A stretch of 36,129 nt of DNA from Desulfovibrionaceae bacterium (GCA_015233395.1 JADFXV010000028.1:1-36129); one strand, 5' to 3'; positions 1 through 8,043 are shown, counted from the stretch's first letter. Notes: generated by a model from the letters alone, not told the origin. Numbers and translations are program-made.

Positions 1-1
1 G

Positions 2-2659
2 GGGGAGCCCGGGCCGCCGGAGTCCGCCCGGCCCGACCGGCCCGACCGGCCCGACCGGACGGCCCCGCGCGAGATTCTCGTCATCCATTCCTATCAGGTC
101 GACTACGTCTGGACCCGCGAAATCATGAAGGGCGTCGAGAGCGAGCTTGCCCGCCTGGCCGAGCCCATTTTTTTGCACATCGAGTTCATGGGTTCGAAGT
201 ATCTCTACGACGAGAACATCGAACGCGGCTTCACCGAGCTCTACCGGGCCAAATACAAGGGCCGCAACATCGCGCTCGTGATCTGTTCGGACGAGAACGC
301 CTTCCATTTCCTGCGCGCCAGGCGCGACGAGCTGTTTCCGGGCGCCCCGGTGGTCTTTTGCGGGGTCAACGAGTTCAAGCCCGGGATGCTTGACGGGCTT
401 TCCGGCTTCACCGGCGTGGTCGAGGACAACGACATGGCCCGCAATCTGGAGCTGGCCCTGCAATTCCAGCCCGGGACCAAGCACGTCGCCGTCATCGGCG
501 ACGAGACCATCACCATGCGCCTGGTCAAGGAACACATGCGCGAGCTCGAACCGCGTTTCGCGGGCGTTCTCGACTTCACCTACCTGCCCGACGACCCCGT
601 GGACCGGCTCGTCGCCGCGGTGAAAAACCTGCCCGAAGACAGCATCGTCTACTATCTGGCCCTGCACAAGGACAACCGGGGCGGGGTGTACAACGCCGAG
701 GAGGTGCTCGGGCGCCTGGCGCAGGCCTCGGCCTCGCCGATCTACGGCAACTGGACCTTTCTTCTGGGCCACGGCCTGATCGGCGGCCTGCTCTGCGACG
801 GTTTCGAGCAGGGCCGGGTGGCCGGGGACATGGCCGTGCGCATCCTGGGCGGCCAGAGCCCGGGATCGATCCCGGTGGTGCTCGACAGCCCCAATCTCTA
901 CCGTTTCGACAACGCGGCGTTGATCCGCTTCCAGATCGACCGCCGGCTCTTGCCGCCCAACTCGGAAGTGGTCAACGTGCCCGATCCCTTCTATCGCCTG
1001 AACAAGCAGGCCTTCTGGACGCTGATTTTCGGCATGGCCGGGCTGGCCGGATTCACCCTGCTTCTGGTGGCGGGCATTCTCAAGCGCCGGCGCATCGAGA
1101 GCGCCCTGGTCCACAGCGAGGAGGAATTGCGTGGGGCCGAGGAGAAATACCGCTCCATCTTTGAAAACTCAGCCCTGGGGATCTTCCGCTCCACGCTCGA
1201 CGGCCGCTATCTGGACGCCAACCCGGCCATGGCCGCCCTGATGGGCTTCGATTCTCCGGAGGCGATGACAAACAGCGTGGGCAACCTGTTCGAGGAGTTG
1301 TACGCCGATCCCGGCCGCGCCCGGGAAATCAAGAAACTCATCCGCGAAAGCCTGGTCCCGTTTCATTTCGAGAACCGCTACCGCCGCCAGGACGGCCGGA
1401 TCATCACCGCCAACGTCTCCATCCGCCCGGTCCGGGACAAAGGCGGCCAGGTCGTCTCGGTCGAGGGCTTCATGGAGGACGCCACCGAAAAGATCGACCT
1501 GGAGCGGGCCCTGGTCCAGTCGCAGAAGATGGAGGCCATGGGCACGCTGGCCGGCGGCATCGCCCACGATTTCAACAACATCCTGACCTCGGTCATCAAT
1601 TCCATCGAACTGGCCCTGCCGGACACGCCGGGCGACGGCCCGGCCAGGCGCGATCTGTCGCGGGCGCTCGCCGCCTCGCGCCGGGGCGGCGATCTGGTCA
1701 AGCAGATCCTCTCCTTCTCCCGGGCGGACAAGGAGGAATTCTCCCCGGTCGACGTCGCGGCGGTCATCCGCGACACCCTGCACATGCTCGAAGCTTCGCT
1801 GCCGCGCAACATCAAGGCCACGGCCCGTCTCAACGCGCACGGCGCGCGCATCTCGGGCAACGCCACCCGCATCCAGCAGGTGCTCATGAATCTGTGCGCC
1901 AACGCCTTCCAGGCCATGCGCGAAACCGGCGGCCGGCTCGACATCGAGCTCTCCGAAGAGGAGCTGCCGGGCCAGCCGCAGGGCGCGGCCGCGACGCCCC
2001 CGGGTTATTTGAAGATCGCCGTGACCGACACCGGGCCTGGCATCCCGCCGGGCGTGGCGGACAAGATCTTCGATCCGTTTTTCACCACCAAGCCCAAGGG
2101 CGAGGGCACCGGACTCGGTTTGTCCGTGGCCCACGGCATCATCAAGGCCCACGGCGGCATGATCGGCTTAGACAGCGCCCCGGGCGAGGGCGCGCGGTTC
2201 GTCATCTACCTGCCGAAGGCGGGCGAGGCCGGGCGCCAAAGCGTCCGGGAGGAAATCGCCGGAGAATCCGGCAGCGGAACCATCCTCTACGTCGAGGACG
2301 ACGCCGACCAGATCTTCACCATCCCGAGGGTGATCGAGTCGCTGGGCTACACGGTCATCGCCCAGCGCGACCCGCGCGAAGCCCTGGACATCTTTTTCAA
2401 AAGGCCGGATCATTTCGCGGCCGTGGTCACGGATTTCGACATGCCGGGGATCAACGGCGTGGAGCTGGCCAGGGCGATCCTGGCCGCGCGGCCGCACATG
2501 CCGGTCGTTTTGGCCACCGGCCGGCGCAGCGAGGCCGAGGCGGCCATGGGCCAGGCCAAGCTGACCGTCCTGGCCAAGCCGTACGACCGCGGCGAACTGG
2601 CCCGGGCGCTGCTTTTGGCCCGTCTGGCCGCCGGGGAAGAGACTGGGGGAGAGGTATGA
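2..2659 (+). CDS. Hybrid sensor histidine kinase with periplasmic ABC-type substrate-binding sensor domain (5' partial)
   Basis: The reading frame is open from the window edge, so the true start and signal peptide lie upstream; an ATG at 125 is internal, because the codons before it already encode the family motif ILVIHSY. Order seen: a short (PDR)3 linker at about 32-58, a periplasmic substrate-binding-like domain to about 1000, one membrane helix at about 1012-1080, a PAS domain (about 1143-1500), a HisKA domain with the phospho-acceptor His in GGIAHDFNN (codon 1565-1567), a HATPase with the DTGPGIP and GTGLGL boxes, and a C-terminal receiver (about 2280-2640) with Asp in TDFDMPG. The stop overlaps the next gene's start (ATGA), so the two are co-translated. 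By position it matches the kinase next to LurR in D. vulgaris; a lactate-related signal is inference. Family is certain, ligand unknown. Confidence 0.9.
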   Translation, partial: GEPGPPESARPDRPDRPDRTAPREILVIHSYQVDYVWTREIMKGVESELARLAEPIFLHIEFMGSKYLYDENIERGFTELYRAKYKGRNIALVICSDENAFHFLRARRDELFPGAPVVFCGVNEFKPGMLDGLSGFTGVVEDNDMARNLELALQFQPGTKHVAVIGDETITMRLVKEHMRELEPRFAGVLDFTYLPDDPVDRLVAAVKNLPEDSIVYYLALHKDNRGGVYNAEEVLGRLAQASASPIYGNWTFLLGHGLIGGLLCDGFEQGRVAGDMAVRILGGQSPGSIPVVLDSPNLYRFDNAALIRFQIDRRLLPPNSEVVNVPDPFYRLNKQAFWTLIFGMAGLAGFTLLLVAGILKRRRIESALVHSEEELRGAEEKYRSIFENSALGIFRSTLDGRYLDANPAMAALMGFDSPEAMTNSVGNLFEELYADPGRAREIKKLIRESLVPFHFENRYRRQDGRIITANVSIRPVRDKGGQVVSVEGFMEDATEKIDLERALVQSQKMEAMGTLAGGIAHDFNNILTSVINSIELALPDTPGDGPARRDLSRALAASRRGGDLVKQILSFSRADKEEFSPVDVAAVIRDTLHMLEASLPRNIKATARLNAHGARISGNATRIQQVLMNLCANAFQAMRETGGRLDIELSEEELPGQPQGAAATPPGYLKIAVTDTGPGIPPGVADKIFDPFFTTKPKGEGTGLGLSVAHGIIKAHGGMIGLDSAPGEGARFVIYLPKAGEAGRQSVREEIAGESGSGTILYVEDDADQIFTIPRVIESLGYTVIAQRDPREALDIFFKRPDHFAAVVTDFDMPGINGVELARAILAARPHMPVVLATGRRSEAEAAMGQAKLTVLAKPYDRGELARALLLARLAAGEETGGEV
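31..57 (+). repeat. 9-bp tandem repeat, three units
   Basis: Three perfect copies of GCCCGACCG. They are in frame with the kinase and encode PDR-PDR-PDR just before the periplasmic domain. This is one of four loci in the window with 9-bp units that begin GGC in one register. Confidence 0.85.
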
Positions 2660-4146
2660 GCAAACTCTTGGTCATCGACGACGACCTGGGCGTGTACGGC
2701 ACGATCAACAGCCTGGCCGCCCGCATGTCGGTCGAGACGGTCTGGGCGCCGACCCTGGCCGAAGGCTTGGCCAGAGTCGCCGCCGGCGGCGTGGACCTGG
2801 TGTTTTTGGACGTGCGCCTGCCCGACGGCAACGGCCTGACCGCCCTGCCGCGCATCAAGGGGGCGAGCGGCAATCCCGAGGTCGTCATCCTCACCGGCGT
2901 GGGCGACCCCGAGGGCGCGGAACTGGCCATGCAAAACGGGGTCTGGGATTATCTGGTCAAACCGGCCTCGGTCAGGGCCATCACCTTCTCCATCAACCGC
3001 GCCCTGCAATACCGCCGGGAAAAAACCGCCCAGCCCCTGCCCGTGGCCCTTGCCCGCGACGCCATCGTCGGGGCCAGCCCCCAGGTGGCGCGCTGTCTCG
3101 ATCTGGTGGCTCAGGCCGCCCGGTCAAAGGCCGGGGTGCTGCTCACCGGCGACACCGGCACGGGCAAGGAAGTCTTCGCCCGCACCATCCACCGCAATTC
3201 GCCGCGCGCGGCCGGCCCCTTCGTCACCGTGGATTGCGCCGCCCTGCCCGAAGCCCTAGTGGAATCGATCCTGTTCGGCCACGCCCGGGGCGCCTTCACC
3301 GGCGCGGAATCGAGCCGGGTCGGCCTGGTCAAGCAGGCCGACGGCGGCACGCTCTTTCTGGACGAGGTCGGCGAACTGCCGATGACGGTCCAGAAAAGTT
3401 TTCTGCGCGTCCTGCAGGAACGCTCGTTCCGCCCGGTCGGCGCGGCCAAGGAGGAACAAAGCGATTTCCGCCTGATCGCCGCCACCAACCGCGACCTTGA
3501 AGACTTCGCCAGCCAGGGCAAATTCCGCAGCGACCTGCTCTTTCGCGTCAAGACCGCCGCAATCCACCTGCCGCCGCTGCGCGAACGCGGCGGAGACTTG
3601 AAACTGCTGGCCATGGACCGCATCACCCGCTTGTGCGAAGAGTACGGCCTGCCGACGAAGGGTTTTGATCCGGCCTTTTTCGACGTGCTTTCCACCCACG
3701 ACTGGCCGGGCAACGTCCGCGAACTCTTCAACGTCCTGGAGCGCGCCTTCGTGGCCGCCGGCCGCGAACCGACTCTGTACCCCATGCACCTGCCCGCCGA
3801 ACTGCGCGCCCGGGCGGCCACGAGGGGACTGCGCCTCGCCAAACCGGCAGAATCGGCAGAACAGGCAGAACCGGGCATTGCGGGCGATGCGGCCGGGTTG
3901 AGCGGCGCGGCCCCCCTGTCCGGCATCCCGGACGCGGCCGAAGCCGGCCAACTCAGCAGTTCCATCGAAGCCATGCTCGCCGGCGCCGCCCCGCCTTTTA
4001 AGGACTTCAAGCAGGCCACCGAAGCCGCCTACCTGCGCGCCCTGACCGCCGCCGGCCGCGGCGGCGCCGAGCGCATGATCGAGATCTCCGGCCTGTCGCG
4101 CTCCCATTTCTACGCCCTGCTCAAAAAACACGGGTTGAGCGTGTGA
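2656..4146 (+). CDS. Sigma-54-dependent response regulator, LurR-like (lactate utilisation regulator)
   Basis: 496 aa from the ATG that overlaps the kinase stop; the open frame extends far upstream but only as a shadow of the kinase. Domains: receiver (1-120) with phospho-acceptor Asp52 in FLDVRLPDG; AAA+ domain with Walker A GDTGTGKE (165-172) and the sigma-54 contact loop GAFTGA (212-217); C-terminal Fis-type helix-turn-helix ending SRSHFYALLKKHG. This is the NtrC/DctD architecture of an enhancer-binding protein that opens sigma-54 promoters. A kinase plus such a regulator upstream of the lactate permease and dehydrogenase matches D. vulgaris DVU3022-DVU3028, where the regulator is LurR. 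The likely target here is the promoter at 7921-7936. The linker between AAA+ and HTH carries a 9-bp tandem repeat. The family call is firm; the orthology is a context-based inference. Confidence 0.92.
   Translation: MSKLLVIDDDLGVYGTINSLAARMSVETVWAPTLAEGLARVAAGGVDLVFLDVRLPDGNGLTALPRIKGASGNPEVVILTGVGDPEGAELAMQNGVWDYLVKPASVRAITFSINRALQYRREKTAQPLPVALARDAIVGASPQVARCLDLVAQAARSKAGVLLTGDTGTGKEVFARTIHRNSPRAAGPFVTVDCAALPEALVESILFGHARGAFTGAESSRVGLVKQADGGTLFLDEVGELPMTVQKSFLRVLQERSFRPVGAAKEEQSDFRLIAATNRDLEDFASQGKFRSDLLFRVKTAAIHLPPLRERGGDLKLLAMDRITRLCEEYGLPTKGFDPAFFDVLSTHDWPGNVRELFNVLERAFVAAGREPTLYPMHLPAELRARAATRGLRLAKPAESAEQAEPGIAGDAAGLSGAAPLSGIPDAAEAGQLSSSIEAMLAGAAPPFKDFKQATEAAYLRALTAAGRGGAERMIEISGLSRSHFYALLKKHGLSV
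3846..3872 (+). repeat. 9-bp tandem repeat (GGCAGAAYM) in the linker of the sigma-54 regulator
   Basis: Three consecutive units, GGCAGAATC, GGCAGAACA and GGCAGAACC, lie in frame. They encode three 3-residue units (about AES-AEQ-AEP) in the flexible linker between the AAA+ and DNA-binding domains. The units closely resemble the noncoding ones at 26386-26403. Confidence 0.8.
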
Positions 4147-4182
4147 GGGGAAAGGGCTTTTGATTTTTTTGCACCAGCGGGC

Positions 4183-4211
4183 TTGACTACTATAACTTTT
4201 TTGCTATAGTA
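4183..4211 (+). promoter_or_regulatory. higBA promoter with overlapping operator palindrome
   Basis: A -35 box TTGACT (4183-4188) and a -10 box TATAGT (4205-4210) are 16 bp apart. The -10 is also the right arm of an inverted repeat, TACTATA (4188-4194), 10-bp spacer, TATAGTA (4205-4211). A bound repressor, presumably the antitoxin or the toxin-antitoxin complex, would cover both promoter elements. Transcription should start at about 4217, which is the A of the toxin ATG, and no Shine-Dalgarno sequence lies upstream; the mRNA may be leaderless. Confidence 0.75.
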
Positions 4212-4216
4212 TATTT

Positions 4217-4537
4217 ATGTGGAAAGTCGTTACGCTCAACGAAGTCGTTGACGCCGAGCTCGAAGCGCTGCCAAGCGATCTGCGCGCTCGCCTTCGACGT
4301 ATCGGTGAGTTGATAAAAAATAACGGCTTGGAACGCGTACACGAACCTCACGTCAAACATGTCCAGGGACCTATCTGGGAGATTCGTTTGCTTGGGAAGG
4401 ATGGTATCGCCCGAGCGCTTTACGTCACGGCGAGCGGGAAGCGGGTGGTGATCGTCCGTGCTTTCGTGAAGAAAACCCAGAAAACGTCCCGCGAAGAAAT
4501 CGCATTGGCCTTGAAAAGGGCGAAGGAAGTTCTATGA
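4217..4537 (+). CDS. higB: HigB-type toxin, phage Gp49-like family (RelE superfamily)
   Basis: 106 aa. The sequence fits the phage-derived Gp49-like HigB family, with HVQGPIWEIRLLGKDGIARALY in the middle (cited here by its key part WEIRL) and the family's C-terminal signature FVKKTQKTSREEIALALKRAK. Family members are ribosome-dependent mRNA interferases. The ATG lies only seven bases after the -10 box, with no ribosome-binding site. The stop overlaps the antitoxin start (ATGA). Base composition is visibly lower in GC than the flanking kinase and regulator genes, consistent with acquisition by transfer. Toxin-first order is typical of HigBA. Cellular targets cannot be read from the sequence. 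Confidence 0.88.
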   Translation: MWKVVTLNEVVDAELEALPSDLRARLRRIGELIKNNGLERVHEPHVKHVQGPIWEIRLLGKDGIARALYVTASGKRVVIVRAFVKKTQKTSREEIALALKRAKEVL

Positions 4538-4827
4538 AAGGCACATCTCTTGACGATCTGCATGAACGTTGGCTGAAAGACCCCGGCTACAAGCAGGCGT
4601 ATGACGATCTGGAAGAAGAATTCAGCATCGCGGCGGCCTTGATCGAGGCCCGCTCCAGGGCCGGCCTCTCTCAAGAGGAAGTTGCCCGCAGAATGCAGAC
4701 CAAGCAAACGGTCGTCGCCCGTCTCGAAAGCGGACGCGCCATGCCGTCCACGCGCACTCTGCAACGCTTCGCAATCGCCACGGGCACGAAGCTCAAAATC
4801 AGCTTTGACCCAAAACACGCCGCTTGA
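4534..4827 (+). CDS. higA: HigA-type antitoxin, XRE-family helix-turn-helix
   Basis: 97 aa. It overlaps the toxin stop by four bases and has its own ribosome-binding site (AAGGAAG) within the toxin's 3' end. An XRE/Cro helix-turn-helix occupies about residues 40-85 (GLSQEEVARRMQTKQTVVARLESG). HigA proteins neutralise HigB and repress their own operon; the palindrome over the promoter at 4188-4211 is the obvious operator. The N-terminal part (HERWLKDPGYKQAYDDLEEEF) is the usual toxin-contact region of this family. Confidence 0.88.
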   Translation: MKGTSLDDLHERWLKDPGYKQAYDDLEEEFSIAAALIEARSRAGLSQEEVARRMQTKQTVVARLESGRAMPSTRTLQRFAIATGTKLKISFDPKHAA

Positions 4828-4869
4828 TTGCTTCCTTGGCAAAGGCTGGCCAATCCATTCCATCCAATG

Positions 4870-4899
4870 TTGACCGAACGGCTATCATGTCTTTATGAA
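4870..4899 (+). promoter_or_regulatory. Possible promoter of the second histidine kinase
   Basis: TTGACC (4870-4875), an 18-bp spacer and TATGAA (4894-4899). The -10 box would overlap the earliest possible ATG of the kinase (4895), which favours a start further downstream. Weak match; no other evidence. Confidence 0.3.
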
Positions 4900-4954
4900 A
4901 ATGACTTCCGGGGTTCATGACCGTGTTCGGATGGAAAGCGAGTGTCGCGTCGTC

Positions 4955-7666
4955 ATGGCGGATGAGAAAAAAAGCCGCGAAGAGCTTGTTTGCGAGTTGG
5001 AGCGCCTGCGCCGGGAAAGGGCCGAGCGGGAAAAGCTCGACTCCCTGACCGCCGGGGCGTTGCGCCTTATCAAGTCGCAGATGCCGACGCACGAGCTCTT
5101 GCGGGAGATCGTGACCCTCATCGCACGGGGGATAGGGTTCGAAGCGGTGGGGCTTCGGCTGCGGGAGGGCGAGGATTTCCCCTACTTCCAGACCAAGGGC
5201 TTCACCGAGGAATTCGTCAGGATAGAGAACAGCCTCTGCCCCAAAGGATCCCACGGACAGCCAGCCCTTGACAAGGATGGAAACCCTGTACTCGAATGCG
5301 CCTGCGGAATGGTCATCCAGGACAGGGTCGACCGCAACGAACCCTTCGTCACCGAGTACGGCAGCATCTGGACCAACAGCAACACCGACCTGGTGACGCA
5401 AAGACCCCAGCTTCTCGATCACATCCGGGGCAACTGCATCGGTTCCGGCTACGAATCCTCCGCCCTCATCCCGCTCAGATTCGGTGCGGCGACCTTCGGC
5501 CTGCTCCAGTTCGAGGACAAGCGCAGGGGGATGTTCACGCCGGAAACCATGAACGGCCTGGAGCTGATCGCCCTCCATCTCGCCCTGGCCCTGTCGCAAC
5601 GCCAGGCGGTCGAGGAACTGCGCCTGGCCGGCGCGCAGCTTGAGCGGCGCGTCTTGGAGCGAACGCGGGAGTTGCATGAGAGCGAAGAACGCTACCGCGA
5701 CCTTTTCCAATACAGCCATGCGATCAAGCTTCTCATTGACCCCGAAACCGGCGCGATCGTAGACGCCAATCCGGCCGCCTGCGCCTATTACGGCTACAGC
5801 CTGGGCGAGTTCCTCCAGCTGACCATCGACCGGATCAACACCTTGCCCCGCGATGAAGCCATGGCCCGAATGGCCGAGGCCGGATCGGCGCGTCTCAATC
5901 GCTTCGAGTTCAAACATCGGCTGGCCACGGGTGAAATCAGGGACGTGGAGGTAGACAGCGGAGCAGTCCGCCTCAAGGGCAAGAGGCTGCTCTACTCCAT
6001 CGTGCAAGACATCACCGAGCGCAAGAAAGTCGAACTGGCCTTGAAGGAGAGCAGGGAGCGGGAGCGCGAAAGGGCGAACGAGCTTGAAACGGCCAAACGG
6101 GAGCTGGAGCGGAACCTGGACGATATGCGGTTCATCGTCGAGGCCACGGACCTGGGAATCTGGTCCAACGAGATGCCGCTGAACAAGATGAACTGGAACC
6201 GCCAGGTCAAGGAGCATTTCTGGCTTGCTCCCGACTGCGAGCCGGTCCTGGACGATTTCTTCAACATCCTGCACCCCGACGACCGTGAGCCGACCCGCCT
6301 GGCCATCGAGCGGGCGACCACCGAGCGCGTCCCGCAAAATACCATCTACCGGACCGTGGCCCCTGACGGCCGCATCCGGTGGGTGCATGCCCAGGGCCGG
6401 GCCATGTACGGCGAGGATGGCCAGCCGGTGCGCTTCTCCGGCATCACCCAGGACGTCACCGGGATGAAGCTGGCGGAGCAGGCGCTGAGCCGGGCCAAGA
6501 CCGGCGCCGAGGCCGCCAACCAGGCCAAGAGCGATTTCCTGGCCATGATGAGCCATGAAATCAGAACGCCCATGAACGGGATTTTGGGCTTCTCTCAGCT
6601 GCTGCTTGGGAAAGCCGCCGATGACGAGTCCCAAAATTTCCTTGGGCTCATCCTCGATTGCGGCGAAAGGCTTTTGGACATCATCAACGATATCCTCGAC
6701 CTGTCCAAGATCGAATCCGGGAAAACCGAGTTGGAATCGTGTCCCTTTTCCCTTCGCGAGGCGCTTCAATCCACCGTCAATCTCCTCAAGGTGAACGCCG
6801 AAAGCAAGAACATCGGCCTTTTCCTCGGCGTCGACTCAAAAATTCCGGACATTCTCCTGGGCGATCCCGGAAGGCTCAGGCAAGTGCTCACGAACCTGAT
6901 CGGCAACGCCGTCAAATTCACCGAGAAGGGCAAAGTCCTGGTTTCCGTCTCCCTGGCCGAGGAACCCACCGCCTCTCGCGTCCGGGTGGGCTTCAAGATC
7001 CAGGACAGCGGCATCGGCATCCCAAAGGACAGGCTCGTAAAGATTTTCGAGCCCTTCTCCCAGGCAGGCGCCTCGACCCACGTCAAATACGGCGGGACCG
7101 GGCTCGGCCTGGCCATTTCCAAGAATCTGGCGGAATTGATGGGCGGCGCGATCCAGGCCGAGAGCGTTGAAGGGGAAGGCTCGACTTTTATCTTCACGGC
7201 CAACTTCGGCCTTGCCGCCAAGCCGGACCAAGCAAAACCCGAGGCCCAACCCATAACCGGATCCGCGCCCCGCGAACTGAACATCCTGCTGGCCGAAGAC
7301 GACGAGATCAGCCGGCTGCTCGCGGTCAAGCTTCTCCAAAAACAGGGCCACCGGGTCGAGACGGCGCACAACGGCCGCCAGGCGATCGAGAAGCTCAAGG
7401 CCGGGAACTTCAACCTGGTGCTCATGGACGTGTTCATGCCGGACATGGACGGCATCGAGGCGGTCCGGGCCATCCGTCGCGGCGAGGCGGGCCAGGACAA
7501 GACCGGCGTCAGAATCATTGCGCTCACGGCCTACGCTCTCAAGGGCGACCGGGAGCGGTGCCTCGCCGCCGGGATGGACGATTACCTGTCCAAGCCGGTC
7601 AAGGCCGAAGAACTATACGAGATGCTGCGGGATTGTGAAGAGCGGAAACAAGCGGACTTTTCCTAG
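4955..7666 (+). CDS. Soluble hybrid histidine kinase (GAF-PAS-PAS-HisKA-HATPase-receiver)
   Basis: About 903 aa from the ATG at 4955 (MADEKKSREELV), chosen because an N-terminal coiled coil normally begins such kinases and a possible promoter overlaps the earlier ATG at 4895; 4931 is a further candidate and none has a clear ribosome-binding site. Order: coiled coil, GAF-like domain (about 40-225), coiled coil, two PAS domains (about 235-375 and 390-510), HisKA with His534 in MSHEIRTPMNG, HATPase with DSGIGIP and GGTGLGLAIS, and a C-terminal receiver with the Asp in LMDVFMPDMDG. No membrane helix is seen, so the signal is probably cytoplasmic. The GAF-like region contains several Cys (LCPKG, ECACG) that might bind a cofactor, which is inference. 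No separate response regulator follows, so the output is unknown. It reads towards the lactate operon. Confidence 0.88.
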   Translation: MADEKKSREELVCELERLRRERAEREKLDSLTAGALRLIKSQMPTHELLREIVTLIARGIGFEAVGLRLREGEDFPYFQTKGFTEEFVRIENSLCPKGSHGQPALDKDGNPVLECACGMVIQDRVDRNEPFVTEYGSIWTNSNTDLVTQRPQLLDHIRGNCIGSGYESSALIPLRFGAATFGLLQFEDKRRGMFTPETMNGLELIALHLALALSQRQAVEELRLAGAQLERRVLERTRELHESEERYRDLFQYSHAIKLLIDPETGAIVDANPAACAYYGYSLGEFLQLTIDRINTLPRDEAMARMAEAGSARLNRFEFKHRLATGEIRDVEVDSGAVRLKGKRLLYSIVQDITERKKVELALKESRERERERANELETAKRELERNLDDMRFIVEATDLGIWSNEMPLNKMNWNRQVKEHFWLAPDCEPVLDDFFNILHPDDREPTRLAIERATTERVPQNTIYRTVAPDGRIRWVHAQGRAMYGEDGQPVRFSGITQDVTGMKLAEQALSRAKTGAEAANQAKSDFLAMMSHEIRTPMNGILGFSQLLLGKAADDESQNFLGLILDCGERLLDIINDILDLSKIESGKTELESCPFSLREALQSTVNLLKVNAESKNIGLFLGVDSKIPDILLGDPGRLRQVLTNLIGNAVKFTEKGKVLVSVSLAEEPTASRVRVGFKIQDSGIGIPKDRLVKIFEPFSQAGASTHVKYGGTGLGLAISKNLAELMGGAIQAESVEGEGSTFIFTANFGLAAKPDQAKPEAQPITGSAPRELNILLAEDDEISRLLAVKLLQKQGHRVETAHNGRQAIEKLKAGNFNLVLMDVFMPDMDGIEAVRAIRRGEAGQDKTGVRIIALTAYALKGDRERCLAAGMDDYLSKPVKAEELYEMLRDCEERKQADFS

Positions 7667-7673
7667 TGTGATG

Positions 7674-7715
7674 TTCCAGGAATAGGTGGTTGTTTCCAAC
7701 TGCCTATTTCTGGAA
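7674..7715 (+). terminator. Long stem-loop just after the kinase stop, possible terminator or RNA element
   Basis: Two 19-nt arms (7674-7692 and 7697-7715) pair around a TTTC loop. The three non-Watson-Crick positions are all G-U pairs in plus-strand RNA and would be A-C mismatches in minus-strand RNA, so the fold favours the kinase transcript. There is no T-tract afterwards, so an intrinsic terminator is not proven. Confidence 0.5.
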
Positions 7716-7724
7716 AGATCGCTC

Positions 7725-7788
7725 GCCGCAAACGCGGTTTGCGGCTCACTCACGCCGCCTGCGGCGGCACGGCCAAAGACGGCGTCTT
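7725..7788. repeat. Cluster of three short perfect inverted repeats
   Basis: GCCGCAAAC (7725-7733) with GTTTGCGGC (7737-7745); CGCCGC (7753-7758) with GCGGCG (7761-7766); AAGAC (7776-7780) with GTCTT (7784-7788). Loops are 2-3 nt. Together with the hairpins on either side they fill the noncoding gap before the lactate permease gene. Function unknown. Confidence 0.6.
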
Positions 7789-7792
7789 CCCC

Positions 7793-7875
7793 GCCGGAAA
7801 TCCGGAATGCCCGACAAACCCCTGTCCCCGCGTCCGGATTTCCGGACAAGAACGCCCCTGTCCGGGTTCCCGGAC
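7793..7875. promoter_or_regulatory. Three related palindromes, candidate activator-binding sites upstream of the lactate operon
   Basis: Site 1 (7793-7807) contains, on the minus strand, TCCGGATTTCCGG. Site 2 (7832-7847) is the perfect palindrome GTCCGGATTTCCGGAC. Site 3 (7860-7875) is GTCCGGGTTCCCGGAC. They centre about 120, 80 and 55 bp upstream of the -24 element at 7922, which is the usual distance for enhancer sites of NtrC-type activators. The adjacent LurR-like regulator is the natural candidate; binding is inferred, not shown. Site 3 lies within a longer stem (7852-7865 with 7870-7883) that could also act in RNA. Confidence 0.55.
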
Positions 7876-7907
7876 AGGGGCGTCTTCAATCAACCATCTG
7901 AAATCTC

Positions 7908-7920
7908 AACATATCATGTT
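7908..7920. promoter_or_regulatory. Short palindrome AACAT-ATC-ATGTT abutting the promoter
   Basis: Perfect 5-bp arms with a 3-bp spacer, ending one base before the sigma-54-like promoter. It could be a repressor or second-regulator site, or chance in this locally AT-rich patch. Confidence 0.35.
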
Positions 7921-7936
7921 CGGAACGAAAGTTGTA
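7921..7936 (+). promoter_or_regulatory. Sigma-54-like -24/-12 promoter of the lactate operon
   Basis: The 16-mer CGGAACGAAAGTTGTA aligns with the sigma-54 consensus TGGCACG-N4-TTGCA. GG, ACG and TTG are kept; the usually invariant GC at -12 is GT. It sits about 108 bp before the permease ATG and downstream of the palindromes at 7793-7875, next to a gene for a sigma-54 activator. The -12 deviation is the main doubt. Confidence 0.5.
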
Positions 7937-8043
7937 TTCCCGCGCACTGAAGGCCCGCTGGCCCGAGACGCGAGGGTCGCGCCGGGCGCTTCCTTCATCG
8001 CCGCCGCCCGGCGCAACCGGCCAAGCCAAGGAGGTTTTGACGC

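Noticed and set aside
4799-6769. Long minus-strand open frame opposite the second kinase
   Set aside because: It mirrors the high-GC codon pattern of the kinase gene, lacks any recognisable domain, and the plus-strand protein is a clear family member.
7762-7777. Alternative sigma-54 promoter at GGCACGGCC
   Set aside because: The -24 half matches but no TTGC-like -12 half lies at the right spacing.
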